A DNA stretch of 64,000 nucleotides from Glomus cerebriforme. Lineage: Eukaryota; Glomeromycota; Glomeromycetes; Glomerales; Glomeraceae. The translations under genes were made by a program, and so were the position numbers. This document shows positions 21,702 to 30,870 of this stretch, piece after piece. The notes under the pieces were generated by a model, which saw only the letters and a list, made by a program, of their open reading frames with translations, made no database searches and was not told where the DNA came from. The stretch covers positions 1 to 64,000 of the forward strand of contig QKYT01000536.1 of the NCBI GenBank assembly GCA_003550305.1, given 5' to 3'. Each line of letters begins with the position of its first letter. The stretch's first letter is position 1.

Positions 21702-23853
21702 ATGAGCCAACCCCAAATTTTGATAGATCTTGATGAGACTCAGAGAATTGAAAAAAATATCATATTGCGGGAAATATATTATCGCCTAACTGGCTATCAT
21801 TCCAACCCTAAATCTTTGAGAAATGCATGTAAAAAAGAAGGGCATCGATTCCGCCTAAGTGAATACAAAGATTTTTTAGAAAATCAAGAGTCATATCAGA
21901 CTAATAAAACTTCTCCAAAATACATCCCTAGAGCTAGTTACGGACGAATTACACATCCCAACTGTGTACACCAGTGCGATATACTATTTCTCACTCATGA
22001 TTACTATAAAGGTAAAAAATATAAAGCAGTACTTAACATTATAGACTGCGCTTCCCGATATAAAGCTTCTGTTCCGCTCACATCGAAGAATAGCTCAGAA
22101 GTTGCTAGAGCATTCAGAAAAATTTATGATGATCCTAGTAATCCTCTTACCTATCCTAAATTACTTCAAACAGATAATGGGCGAGAATGGATGGGTGAAA
22201 CATCCCGTCTAATGCAAGAGTATGATGTTACGATTCGGGTGATTAGTCCATATAGTCATAGGAGACTTGCCTTCGTAGAGCATTTCAATCAGACACTCTC
22301 GAAAATTCTATATAAGATCCAGTATGCTATTGAATCAATATCTTCTGATCCTAAATTAATAAGAGCATGGATTAGGTATTTGCTGGAAGCTATTGATTAT
22401 CTGAATAACTATCCCACACGCCTTATTCGAGAACCAAAATCAGAAAAGTGGGGGCTCGAGCCAGTGAAAGCTATTGCTTTAGAGCGAGTCAAATCTAGAC
22501 CATCCACAAAATATAAGCGCCCAGTTGGAAAGATGAAATAAAATTAAAGAAAGGAGATTCTGTCCGCTATTTTCTTGCTAATGCGGAATGGGAAGGAGGT
22601 ATGGAGAATCAGAAAAGGGCAACTGATCCGATATGGTCGCCTTCTATTCATAAAATCTGAAAAGTTGTTGTTATAAAGAATGAGCCAGTTTTATATTATA
22701 TTGATGGGAATTTTGCACCATCTTGTGGGTTTGTGCGAGAAGAGCTCATGTTAATAGCTGAACCGGAAAAAGTTGGGTATCCACCTCAAAGTATATTATC
22801 TATACATGTTGCCTTTATTACCAATAGAGAGATAGATCAAGCTATTGATTATGCGAGAAGATGTGGTGGTCAATGCCTAGGAAGGACTGGGCGAATAAAT
22901 GGTCATGGTGTATATCTTTGGTCTTGCGAAAATGGTGTATACTAGTGTTCCGCACGAATCGAATCGAATCGAATTGAATCAGATTCGAATTCGATTCGAT
23001 CGAATCACGAATCGTTCAAATTCGATTCGATATTCGAACGAATCAAATTAANTCAATTCGGATTCGATTCGAATTCGGTTCGAATTCGATGCCGATGTCA
23101 CGTGATTCATAATTCCAGCCGGAATTAAATGATCTGCAAGAAAATTGCCTTTTTGGGAATCTTGTGTAACCCAAAATTCCAATTTTCGAGAGAAACAAAA
23201 TTGCCTTTTTGGGTTGTGTAACGTGACATAAGATCCAAATAAGGCGATTTTGGCCAGCTTTATAAAATTTGGGCAAAATTAAACAATCGGTCGAATCGAT
23301 TCGGATTCGATTCGGATTCGATACCGAATCCAAATCTGAAATTCGGATTCGATTCGAAATTCGAAAATTCCGAATCGAATCGAATCGAATCCGAATCGAA
23401 TCCGAATTAAATTCAATTCGGCCGAATCGTCTGCGGAACACTAGTGTATACCAGTGGGAGTATCCATTGAAATATATCATGAAAAAATTCGATTGGTGTC
23501 CTCTATGCCACCATACTCAAGAACGTAAATGCCGATATATTTTTGAGGATTTGTTAGGCAAGAAATTTCTGCCATGTAGGGCTAAGTTCTTAGATGGATT
23601 ACACTTGGATGGATATAATGAGAAATTGCGTCTTGCATTCGAATTCCAGGGTCCTCAACACTATCACCACAATAGCTTCTACTACCAGAAGAATGAAAAT
23701 CTAAAATCACAAAATATGCGCGATCAGAAGAAGCGGGATATATGCAAGGACCAAGGTATATGCCTTATCGAAGTGCCATACACATATGACCCTTTTCCCT
23801 ATATTAAGCATACACTTATCGAAAAAGGATTCTTGAGTAATTCTTCAAGTTAG
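21702..23853 (+). pseudogene. Retroviral-type integrase fused to zinc-ribbon nuclease, split by a MITE
   Basis: The first 280 residues form an integrase: DDE core with QCDILFL (Asp), LLQTDNGREW (Asp) and FVEHFNQTL (Glu), then a C-terminal KKGDSVRYF...REELMLI domain of the kind found in Polinton/Maverick integrases. A 1-base frameshift lies near 22537 and a TGA near 22658 (CGA by C-to-T). With no stop between, the frame runs on into a zinc-ribbon unit (GGQCLG ... YLWSCENG ... WCPLCHH). A restriction-endonuclease-like core ([10 protein letters not shown] ... [11 protein letters not shown] ... [11 protein letters not shown]) follows, with the Asp, Glu-x-Gln-Gly and Gln-His residues present. A hAT MITE at 22943-23443 interrupts the ribbon. 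Removing it and one 8-bp duplication joins both halves in frame. A true fusion versus loss of an intervening stop cannot be settled from one copy. Confidence 0.75.
22935..23451. mobile_element. hAT-type MITE (501 bp) with 8-bp target duplication
   Basis: The element spans 22943-23443. Its ends are TAGTGTTCCGCA and the exact reverse complement TGCGGAACACTA. It is flanked on both sides by GTGTATAC (22935-22942 and 23444-23451). An 8-bp duplication with TAG/CAGTGTTCC-like ends is the hallmark of the hAT superfamily. The interior has no coding capacity and is made largely of CGAAT/ATTCG runs around a unique centre with a repeated gccttttttggg phrase. It is non-autonomous. Its insertion inactivates the nuclease part of the host element and so happened after that element was in place. 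Confidence 0.9.
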
Positions 23854-23959
23854 GTCAGAGAGAATTATTTGGTTCCTATCTTTTCTTGGCATTTTTCTGA
23901 GACCGCCGGTCCGCAAATTTGCAAGATTATTTTTAGAATATCATTAGTAATAGTTCATC

Positions 23960-24720
23960 ATGAAAATAAAGAAACTTGAACCAGTTGAAAGGCTTGTATA
24001 TCATATTAATAAAATTAAAGATGCAAAAAGATTTAATGGCCATCCTTCTGTCTCCTAATGGCCTTTCACTTTGGGTATCTTTGGCCGTACTAATACAGGA
24101 AAAAGTAATGAGGTTCTTAATCTCATGCTNGGAACTAAGNTCTATCNAATGCTNAATGGGAAGAAGNANGGAACANNCTATATCAAGAATGATGATATAC
24201 TATTGATTGGCCACAATCTTAAGGAGGATAAATATTTGTATCTCAAATCGGCCTATCAAATAATTGCTAATAGTCGAAAGCCATATCGTGAAAATATTTC
24301 ATTCCAAGCTTTGAAGCCTGATAAGATCCCTAAGGTAGATTCATTCTCTCCAGANAGGGGTACAGTAGCTATATTCGAAGATGTATGTNNNGACCCAAAG
24401 AAAGTGCAAGAGAAAATTATTCCTTATTTTCTTGAGGGACGTCATTACAACATCAGTTCAATATATATATCCCAAAGTTACTTTGACTGTCCAAAAATAA
24501 TACGAAAAAATCTTTCACACGTCTGCCTATTTAATGGGTCGTGCACTATGGACGAGCTGAGCAGAATTGTGCGTTAATATGCTAATAACTGGTGTAGTGT
24601 GATTAAGACTATTGATAAGGCATTATGTGAACATAAATTCATTATTTTTGATCTAACTATACCTCGAGAGCATCCACACTGGGTACGTCTTGGCTGGGAC
24701 AAAATTCTCACTAATGAATA
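23960..24720 (+). pseudogene. A32-type (FtsK/HerA-like) DNA packaging ATPase, two premature stops
   Basis: About 253 codons from ATG 23960. Walker A is GIFGRTNTGKSN (about 24073) and Walker B is GTVAIFEDV (about 24359). The following [23 protein letters not shown] carries the Gln of the family's sensor motif. The C-terminal [15 protein letters not shown] and IPREHPHW segments also fit the A32 packaging ATPases of Polintons, virophages and large DNA viruses. TAA just before the P-loop (about 24056) and TAA at 24575 break the frame; each is one C-to-T from CAA. Several Ns lie around the P-loop. In Polintons this ATPase is one of the conserved core genes and would pump DNA into a particle. Confidence 0.78.
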
Positions 24721-25316
24721 GAATCTGACTTGGTCCAAAAGGAACCCTTCATAGATGCCAGCTCTCTTTCCGCCTCCAGCAACTGCATCTTCAGATCCTC
24801 AATTTCGCATTGTAATCTTTTATTTGCAGTAACCCGCTCTCTATATTCCCTTTCTATGTCTTGCATGAATTTTTTGAAAGTTCTTTTATTATAATCAAGG
24901 AGATGCTGGTGGAACACTTTAAGTTCGTTCATAACCCGGCGATTATTCTCTTCTTCATGATCACAAGTGATATTAATGCTTTGGGTCCCATTATCTGTAA
25001 CGTATATAGCTGGTGATGCTGGAAATACATTACATTCTGACCAACTTCAAGGGCGCAATACTTTTTCCTGAGTCATATTTTTACATTTCCTATTTAACGA
25101 ATTCTCATAAACTTCTAATTTATGCCTTAAATATAACTCAATTCGACTAGACTTCCCAGAAATCATTTCTAATGGAACAGGATTTTTAGAGTGATTCAAA
25201 AGACTTTGATATGCTCTTTTGACTAGGCTATCTGGAAGTCTATCAGTAATAAGTTTATAGTCGGAATGGAATATTTTATTAGATATAGTTTTGTGCAAAA
25301 AAAAGTTTGCATGCAA
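24711..25316 (-). pseudogene. Coiled-coil element protein with one premature stop
   Basis: Read from ATG 25316 (MHANFFLHKTISNK), the frame holds an N-terminal basic helical region (LVKRAYQSLLNHSKNP, SSRIELYLRHKLEVYENSL) and meets TGA at 25044. It stays open into a region ending in a strong coiled coil (ANKRLQCEIEDLKMQLLEAERELASMKG) and a stop at 24711. The TGA would come from CGA by C-to-T. Its 3' end overlaps the convergent ATPase by ten bases. The family is not recognised. It is probably a structural or accessory protein of the element. Confidence 0.5.
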
Positions 25317-25473
25317 AATTTATCTATAGTGGTACTATTTTTACGCGTCTATATCACGGGTTGCGTCACATCTGGTAAGGGATCTATCAAATCATATGAA
25401 TTTGATCCTTAACTAGTTGATGGTTTTTATCATGTGATACAGATAGTAAATTTTTTATCAATTCGTTCTGTAT

Positions 25474-25689
25474 TTACTTATCTTCCAATTTCGCAATTCT
25501 GGCCTTAAGCTCAGCATTCCTGGCTTCAATCTCAGCAAACTTCTTTCTAAGTTCAGAATTTTCGATCTCAAGCCTGGCAATGCACATTTTCAATGAATCG
25601 GTCTCATCTATTTCAGATTGCATGCTAGCGTAATGTAGTATTAGTATGTTAATATTCAAAAGTAAAAAATCATGTGATATCCTGACCAA
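25474..25689 (-). CDS. Short leucine-zipper-like protein
   Basis: A frame of 71 residues; the likelier start is the internal Met of MQSEIDETD (about 25623). It is almost entirely a coiled coil of heptads (KMCIARLEIENSELRKKFAEIEARNAELKARIAKLE). Similar AELKARIAKLE zippers begin many repeated Rhizophagus genes (from memory of such proteins, not checked), and a related one occurs in this window at 33050-32940. It is possibly the detached N-terminus of such a gene, because it stops immediately after the zipper. Confidence 0.4.
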   Translation of the reverse strand: MVRISHDFLLLNINILILHYASMQSEIDETDSLKMCIARLEIENSELRKKFAEIEARNAELKARIAKLEDK

Positions 25690-25728
25690 TGGTCAGCAAG
25701 AAAAAATCTATTATCTGGTATACGAATA

Positions 25729-25743
25729 GGTCTCTATGAGACC
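25729..25743. repeat. GGTCTC-TAT-GAGACC hairpin
   Basis: Third copy of the stem seen at 16984 and 18259. It lies about 70 bases past the stop of the minus-strand frame at 25812-26087. Confidence 0.6.
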
Positions 25744-25811
25744 GACCACTAGGGCCAGTTTTATTATAATACAAAATAATAATAGTACATCTATAATCGA
25801 AGGCACTAAAG

Positions 25812-26087
25812 TTAAAGAATTATCTCATCTATAATTTCGCAATACTGGTCAGTGGTATCCCGAAATCTGGCACTCATTCTCACATTTTTAAAGTCCCTGT
25901 CATGCCAAAAATGGACGACATTTAATCCCTTCTCTTGGAGCTTCTCGGATGGCCAATACGGATTAGTTACAACATAATCTTCACAGGAAAAGTGTACGAT
26001 CCAGATCTCTCGAGGATGAAGTTGCTCTTCATACTTAAATACTTGCTCAAAATGCCCATCCAATTTTGAAATTGAAGCCGTCGCCAC
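25812..26087 (-). CDS. Unrecognised 91-residue protein or C-terminal fragment
   Basis: An intact frame MATASISKLDGHFEQVFKYEEQLHPREIWIVHFSCEDYV... with predicted beta-alpha alternation (IWIVHFSCED, LNVVHFWHD). It reads like the end of a larger alpha/beta domain, possibly nuclease-like, instead of a complete protein. It resembles C-termini of repeated Rhizophagus proteins as I remember them, which is weak evidence. Only 27 bases separate its start from the divergent nuclease gene. Confidence 0.35.
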   Translation of the reverse strand: MATASISKLDGHFEQVFKYEEQLHPREIWIVHFSCEDYVVTNPYWPSEKLQEKGLNVVHFWHDRDFKNVRMSARFRDTTDQYCEIIDEIIL

Positions 26088-26114
26088 AATTAAAATATAG
26101 TATTTTTATTAGAA

Positions 26115-27191
26115 ATGCCAAAAAAATTAACTTTAGATATGGTTCGTAAAATTGCTAAAAAATATGATGGAGAATGTCTTTCAACTGAGTATATTAACTC
26201 TAAGACTCCAATGTTATGGAAATGTTGTCAAGGTCATATTTGGAGTATTCCATTTAACAATATTAAAAACCAAAAAACTTGGTGTCCAACATGTCATAGT
26301 CCCAGAAAAACTATTGATAATATACGCCAACATGCTAGATCACGGAAAGGTAATTGTCTTTCAGATAAGTATTATAATAGAGATACAAAGTTGAAATGGA
26401 TTTGTGAAAAATCTCATATATGGGAAGCTCATCCTAAAGATGTTTTAAGAGGGACATGGTGTCCAGTTTGTGCAGGTAATATATCTTACACTATTGAAAA
26501 TGCTAAACAAATTGCATCTGACCGAAATGGAGAGTGTCTTTCAACAGAATATATCAATAATTGTTCTAAATTGTTATGGAAATGCATTGAGGGTCACTTA
26601 TGGAGTGCACCACTTTTTAGTATAAAACATTTGGGTAATTGGTGTCCATATTGTGCAGGCAATGCTCGGCTTACTCTTGAAGATATGCGTACTTTAGCAC
26701 AAAAAAAAGGTGGTGGTTGCCTTTCAGATAAGTATTTTAATAATTCTATAAAGTTGAAATGGGTTTGTAAAAATAATCATATATGGGAGGCTGTTCCTGC
26801 TAGTATTCGACAAGGAACTTGGTGTCCATTTTGTTCGAGATTTACACGAGAAAAGCTTTGTCGAAAAATAGTATCAAAATATCTTGGACCACCATCTAAG
26901 ATACGCCGACCTGATTTCTTGAAAACACCTGAATATCATCAAGAATTAGAACTTAACATTCCATATTATGATTATGGTTTTGCCATCGAAGTCCAAGGGG
27001 AACAACATGAAAAATTTAACAAGTTCTTTCATAGAGACGATCCCAATAACTTTATCAAATAGCAAGCATGGGATCAACTCAAGAAAGAATTATGCAAAGA
27101 AAACTGGCTTGCCTTAAAGTATATTTGGTATTATGAAGACCCATATATAGTTATTCCAGAGCATCTTCGGGAATTAGGTCTTATTGAGTAA
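26115..27191 (+). pseudogene. Zinc-ribbon repeat nuclease (second copy of family), one premature stop
   Basis: MPKKLTLDMVRKIAKKYDGEC begins four zinc-ribbon repeats of about 60 residues, each of the form GxCLS/D-xxY ... WxC...H.W ... W-C-P-x-C. A restriction-endonuclease-like domain follows with ELELNIPYYDYGFAIEVQGEQH, where the Asp and Glu-x-Gln-Gly-x-Gln-His fit a PD-(D/E)xK-type core. TAG at 27060 interrupts it; the frame stays open to TAA at 27189 with KYIWYYEDPYIVIPEHLRELG, parallel to the end of the fused nuclease at 23853. The TAG fits CAG by C-to-T. Similar proteins occur in large DNA viruses and in mobile DNA. A homing or strand-nicking role is likely but unproved. Confidence 0.65.
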
Positions 27192-27476
27192 ATCTAAAAC
27201 TTTACTGTAATGCGATATCAGTTTTCCGTAACTTCATGGGTTAAATTCAGTCATACGTGTATCATTTTTTTGACATTTATAAAGTTATTTTTTTTATAAG
27301 ACAAATTACATAAACATACATTAACATAAAAAATTTATAATCCTCCCATTTTTGTCATACGCAATTTAAACCTTCTCACTTTCATTTATATTAATGTTTA
27401 CAGCTCAACTAGTAACATTTTTTTAGATCAAAAATAAAACAAACGATATTGTTGATATTGTCAAATATCTCTTTAT
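27192..27476. other. Intergenic, no gene seen
   Basis: AT-rich spacer between convergent genes, with no repeat or hairpin that I recognise. It is the nearest candidate zone for a right edge of the Polinton-like element, but I found no copy of the left-side palindrome or array here. Confidence 0.3.
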
Positions 27477-29275
27477 TCCAACTTCCTCTTTTTCTTTGGC
27501 TTAACTTTCCTTGGGGTCTTCCAACAATCAGCAAAATATCTAACTGATTGTGAAGATGGTGGAGGTGTGGATGGTCGGCCAATTTCTATTAACTCGTTAT
27601 ATAAATCATCTTCATTCGACTCAAGAACATCATTATCACTGTTATTCAGTACGTTTAAATTATTCCTAATGATGACCTGTGTAAATGAAGATTGAGTGAT
27701 TAGGAAAGCTATCTAATTATTGGAGCATGCAAGAATAAGATTTTTACCTTGTGTTGATATATTGAGGCTAGAAATTTAAGGAAGGTTTTAATTCCTTCTA
27801 CCGAGAACTTTTTATCTAAGTAGTACAATTGGGGATCTTTACGGAAAATTGTAACTGACCCACTGGCACACCACAACCTTGTCCAAGATGCAATATACCG
27901 AACACTTGAAGTTTCTTTATTTTTTTATCATCATAGTCAACAGCTCTGATATGCTCGGCCAGCATATCATGCAGAGTTTTCAGCATTTTAAAATTTTCAA
28001 TAAGGCATTTCCGATCTGATTCTCTGAAGAATGACCTCGCCGCCTCGATCGCTCCCACTTCAAGAAGCCTGTTAACCACGTAAATAATGCCATCAATCTT
28101 TCGACCAATTAATTTTCTTGCACTATTGGGTTGAGCATGATTCTTCCTGTTAGCACTGGATAATGATGGCACATCGGTTCTATGAATAATAATAAACAAG
28201 CTATATTAGAAGATTTCTGGTGATAATAATTTATTGTCTGCACCGATGGAAGAATGGTAAAATACCTATTTACATCAGTGCTGAGTTGTGCGTTTCTCAT
28301 ACATGTGTCAATACAAGCCCCGAAGAGAGCAACAGTAAACCAATCCTCGTATTGGTTTCGTACCAAGGGTGAGTCCGTATTTTCATAAAGATTTACAAGG
28401 GCTCTCACAGCCAACTGGATCCATTCCAGATCATAGTGTTGTTGAACGTCGTAAGTAACTCCATCTTGAAGATATGGGGTTGTCACAATCTTACGTAGCT
28501 TTCCTAAAGATTTTTTTCCATATCGGGCCAGCTCTTTTGCAATATCTTGCGGAATGGAAGGAACACCCAATCGATCTACAGTCAATTCTTCCCATTCCAT
28601 TTCACTGAACAAGAATTTTATATTTGTGTCCTCGCAGTCTATGATATATGAATGCCCGTGGCTGATAACATTGAGAATAACGTTATAAGGAAAAGAAATT
28701 AAGTTAAAAGAATCAAGTTTATCAAAACTTACTGTTCATCATCTATATCCTTGACGTAATTGAAAAGAACATCTTCCACGATCTTTCCAGTTCTCAATTG
28801 CAACTTAGAATCATTTGGAATTAAATTATATGCTTTGCGAAAGGCTACCTTATTGACTTTTGGATGATGATTATCTTCCGTTGAGTCATTTTTGATACTA
28901 TCTTCCTCAATCGCACTCGCAAGATCTTTGTCGTTCTCCTTGTCGGTATCATCATCATCGTCAAATTCATATGGTGTATGCCTACGTTTTAGTATCTCTG
29001 TTGATTTATTGTCCAGAAACATAGATAAGAGATTTTGTCGATGTAATTCGTTTGTTATTTCGATTACAGTTAATGCTCCGTCAGTTGTCTTCCTAACAGA
29101 TTGTAACATCCTCTCAATCTTATAACAGAAACAAATTTTGTTATTTTCTACATTTATAAATTATGAACATATATTTACTTACCTGTGCCATCTCTACACA
29201 CATTTTCATCATTTCTATATTTTCTTGGGCCTTCCAAAAGTGGGCAATTTCTTTGTCGCGCATTTGATTCTGACG
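27477..29275 (-). pseudogene. Multi-exon Rhizophagus-type repeated-family gene, frameshifted
   Basis: Read on the minus strand: about 29273-29183 (NQMRDKEIAHFWKAQENIEMMK), then about 29117-28731 with an acidic low-complexity part (DDDDDTDKENDKD). A long exon from about 28670 to 28267 holds ELARYGKKSLGKLRKIVTTP and QYEDWFTVALFGACID. An exon from about 28189 holds the segment GRKIDGIIYVVNRLLEVGAIEA and ends near 27752. A last exon, about 27683-27477, ends in a basic KKKRKLE tail that looks like a nuclear signal. GT-AG junctions join cleanly except near 27855, where the frame shifts (GQLQFSV against FRKDPQLYYLDKK). The family is not assigned to any known function. I recall similar proteins in large numbers in Rhizophagus (unchecked). 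Confidence 0.5.
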
Positions 29276-29349
29276 AAAAAAATAAGTTAACAATTACTGC
29301 ATGATCAGATATTTACAAATATCCTGGTTATAACGAGCAATCTTGCACT

Positions 29350-29375
29350 CCTTGGTGGCTATTAGGCACCAAGGC
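29350..29375. repeat. Perfect stem-loop CCTTGGTG...CACCAAGG
   Basis: An 8-bp perfect stem around a 9-base loop (gctattagg), just upstream of the duplicated hairpin units at 29391 and 29508. It is part of a small structured noncoding block between two minus-strand genes. Confidence 0.6.
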
Positions 29376-29390
29376 AAGGCATGTAATTTC

Positions 29391-29581
29391 TCACAACGAG
29401 CTAGTAGATCGTCAACAGGACAGCTAATAGGTGCCCTGCCTAGTTGTGGGTTACATAACCTTGTTAAAAATAACTATACGAACACATATTCATATAGTCT
29501 AACATTGCACACGACGAGCTAGTAGGTCGTCAACAGGACAGCTAATAGGTATTTCCTGCCTAATCGTGGGCAACTTATGTC
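29391..29581. repeat. Two copies of a ~70-base hairpin-ended repeat
   Basis: Copy A is about 29391-29460 and copy B about 29508-29581. They share a core of about 35 bases that includes cgtcaacaggacagctaata. In A the ends pair as CACAAC with GTTGTG; in B as CACGA with TCGTG, so both sides changed together. Confidence 0.55.
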
Positions 29582-29632
29582 TTCTTATATGCTTACCGGT
29601 AAAGATGAATACAATTTTGAAGCCCGTTTACG

Positions 29633-30519
29633 TTAAAAATCAGTACTCCTACTGCTGTTAATAATTGCCTCTAGATCCTTTTTCAACCAATCATTCTCTT
29701 TACGAAAAACATCAAAGTTAGGTTGCTCCTTACAGAAATGGTAGTAACCAATAATACTCCACTGTTCAGGTGGGCGTTCGAAGTAAGTAGATCTAGTATC
29801 AGTTGAAGTAGATATAACGTAATTGCGTAAATGAAAAAAAAGAGTTACAGATTTAAGGGTATTACTGGATAATTTCAAATGCTAAATTTCTTAAAATAGA
29901 TGATAACAGGGAGATCCAAAATTAAAATTACGTGATTCTGGCCACCAGCCTTGCTGATCAAAATAAGAATATCACTTCCAGGGGGACTAGGTAGTGATTG
30001 ACTTCGACTAATAGATGGACTTCGACTTAACCGTCTTTTGGAGGATCTCAATTCGCGTTCGACTTTCCTGGTAGATGGTGCAGGTGTAATATTTCCACTA
30101 CCTCTATTTCGTCTTTTGTTAAAAGTATTAATACCGCGGACTCTATCGAATTCATCCTCAGCTCTCTTCCAAAAATGTGTACAAAATTCATCAAAATATC
30201 GTGCACCTGTTCGACTTCTGGCTTTACTTTTACCAGACATAAAATCACACATAATCTAACCAGACATGAAGGATAGTTAGTAGAGCTAACAATAAAGTTC
30301 TCAAATATAGTGATAACTTACATTATAATTCCGGACGAGATTTGAGAATTTTTCTTTACATTGGTGACCACTGAATGATGTCCCATTCTTTTGATTGATC
30401 TTACTTGCAATAGTACCCCAGAATCTTTCCCGATTTCTTCTAAGGTCATGGAACTCATCATTTCTGGTTCTACATTCATCAATAAGGGTATGAATAAGTG
30501 GATCAGTCCATTCAGCCAT
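29633..30519 (-). CDS. Trihelix / Myb-SANT-like DNA-binding protein
   Basis: Exon 1 (30519-about 30323) encodes MAEWTDPLIHTLIDECRTRN..., a single SANT/trihelix-like domain with the expected Trp and hydrophobic spacing: WTDPLIHTLI, ERFWGTIASKIN and HQCKEKFSNLVRNY. It splices at GTAAGT to an exon near 30255 (MCDFMSGKSKARSRTGARYFDEF), which is basic and Ser/Arg-rich with SRSPSISRSQSLPSPP. The 3' end is uncertain: a further open stretch (YVISTSTDTRSTYFERPPEQW to 29633) may be a last exon, but I could not find a clean acceptor. It is probably a transcription factor-like or transposon-domesticated DNA-binding protein of a repeated family. Its stated left limit is therefore provisional. Confidence 0.55.
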
Positions 30520-30599
30520 TTTTTAAACAACAGATTTTTTTTTGAGATGGGGTGTTGGATAGGTCGTTTATATAGTCTAGAGCATTGATACGTAATATC

Positions 30600-30870
30600 A
30601 TTTGGTACAACTGAAGATCAACTGAAGATCAACCATAGTTCAACCAGAGTTCAACCAGACTTTGCATTTTTCGTTTTTGTTTTACTATTTATAGCTCCCT
30701 TTATATATCAATCTGCGGAAGATAATATATCCAACTTGTTCCCCCACAATACCTTTTCTTCTTCGAATAAATATGAGAAAAAAGTGTGGTTGATGAGAGT
30801 TATCTTTTCGAAGCGCAGTCTCAACCAGAGTTCATCCAGACTTCATCCAGACTTCAACCAAACTTCAAAC
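30600..30870. repeat. Short direct repeats of the ttcaaccaga type
   Basis: Clusters of gaagatcaac, gttcaaccaga and cttcatccaga occur at 30610-30661 and again at 30822-30868. They are imperfect 11-base units on either side of AT-rich DNA in the promoter region of the trihelix gene. They could be binding-site clusters or a remnant minisatellite. Confidence 0.4.

Noticed and set aside
18315..22661. A complete LTR retrotransposon
   Set aside because: Gag-PR and integrase are on opposite strands, no reverse transcriptase or RNase H motifs were seen, and no LTRs were noticed.
22943..23443. Tc1/mariner or PiggyBac identity for the MITE
   Set aside because: TA or TTAA duplications are not at the borders; the 8-bp duplication and the end sequence fit hAT.
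22943..23480. Open frames on both strands inside the MITE
   Set aside because: They are made of repeated CGAAT/ATTCG units and cross the transposon border; no coding character.
12304..25316. Alternative genetic code (stop codon reassignment) in the element
   Set aside because: All three stop codons occur within frames, intact genes of the same block use them as normal ends, and frameshifts are also present. Decay explains this better.
10400..27200. A fragment of a giant-virus genome and not a Polinton
   Set aside because: The integrase and the small set of core genes favour a Polinton-like element. The delta-like polymerase, hairpins and zinc-ribbon nuclease keep a viral origin possible, but no capsid, transcription or other giant-virus hallmark genes are present.
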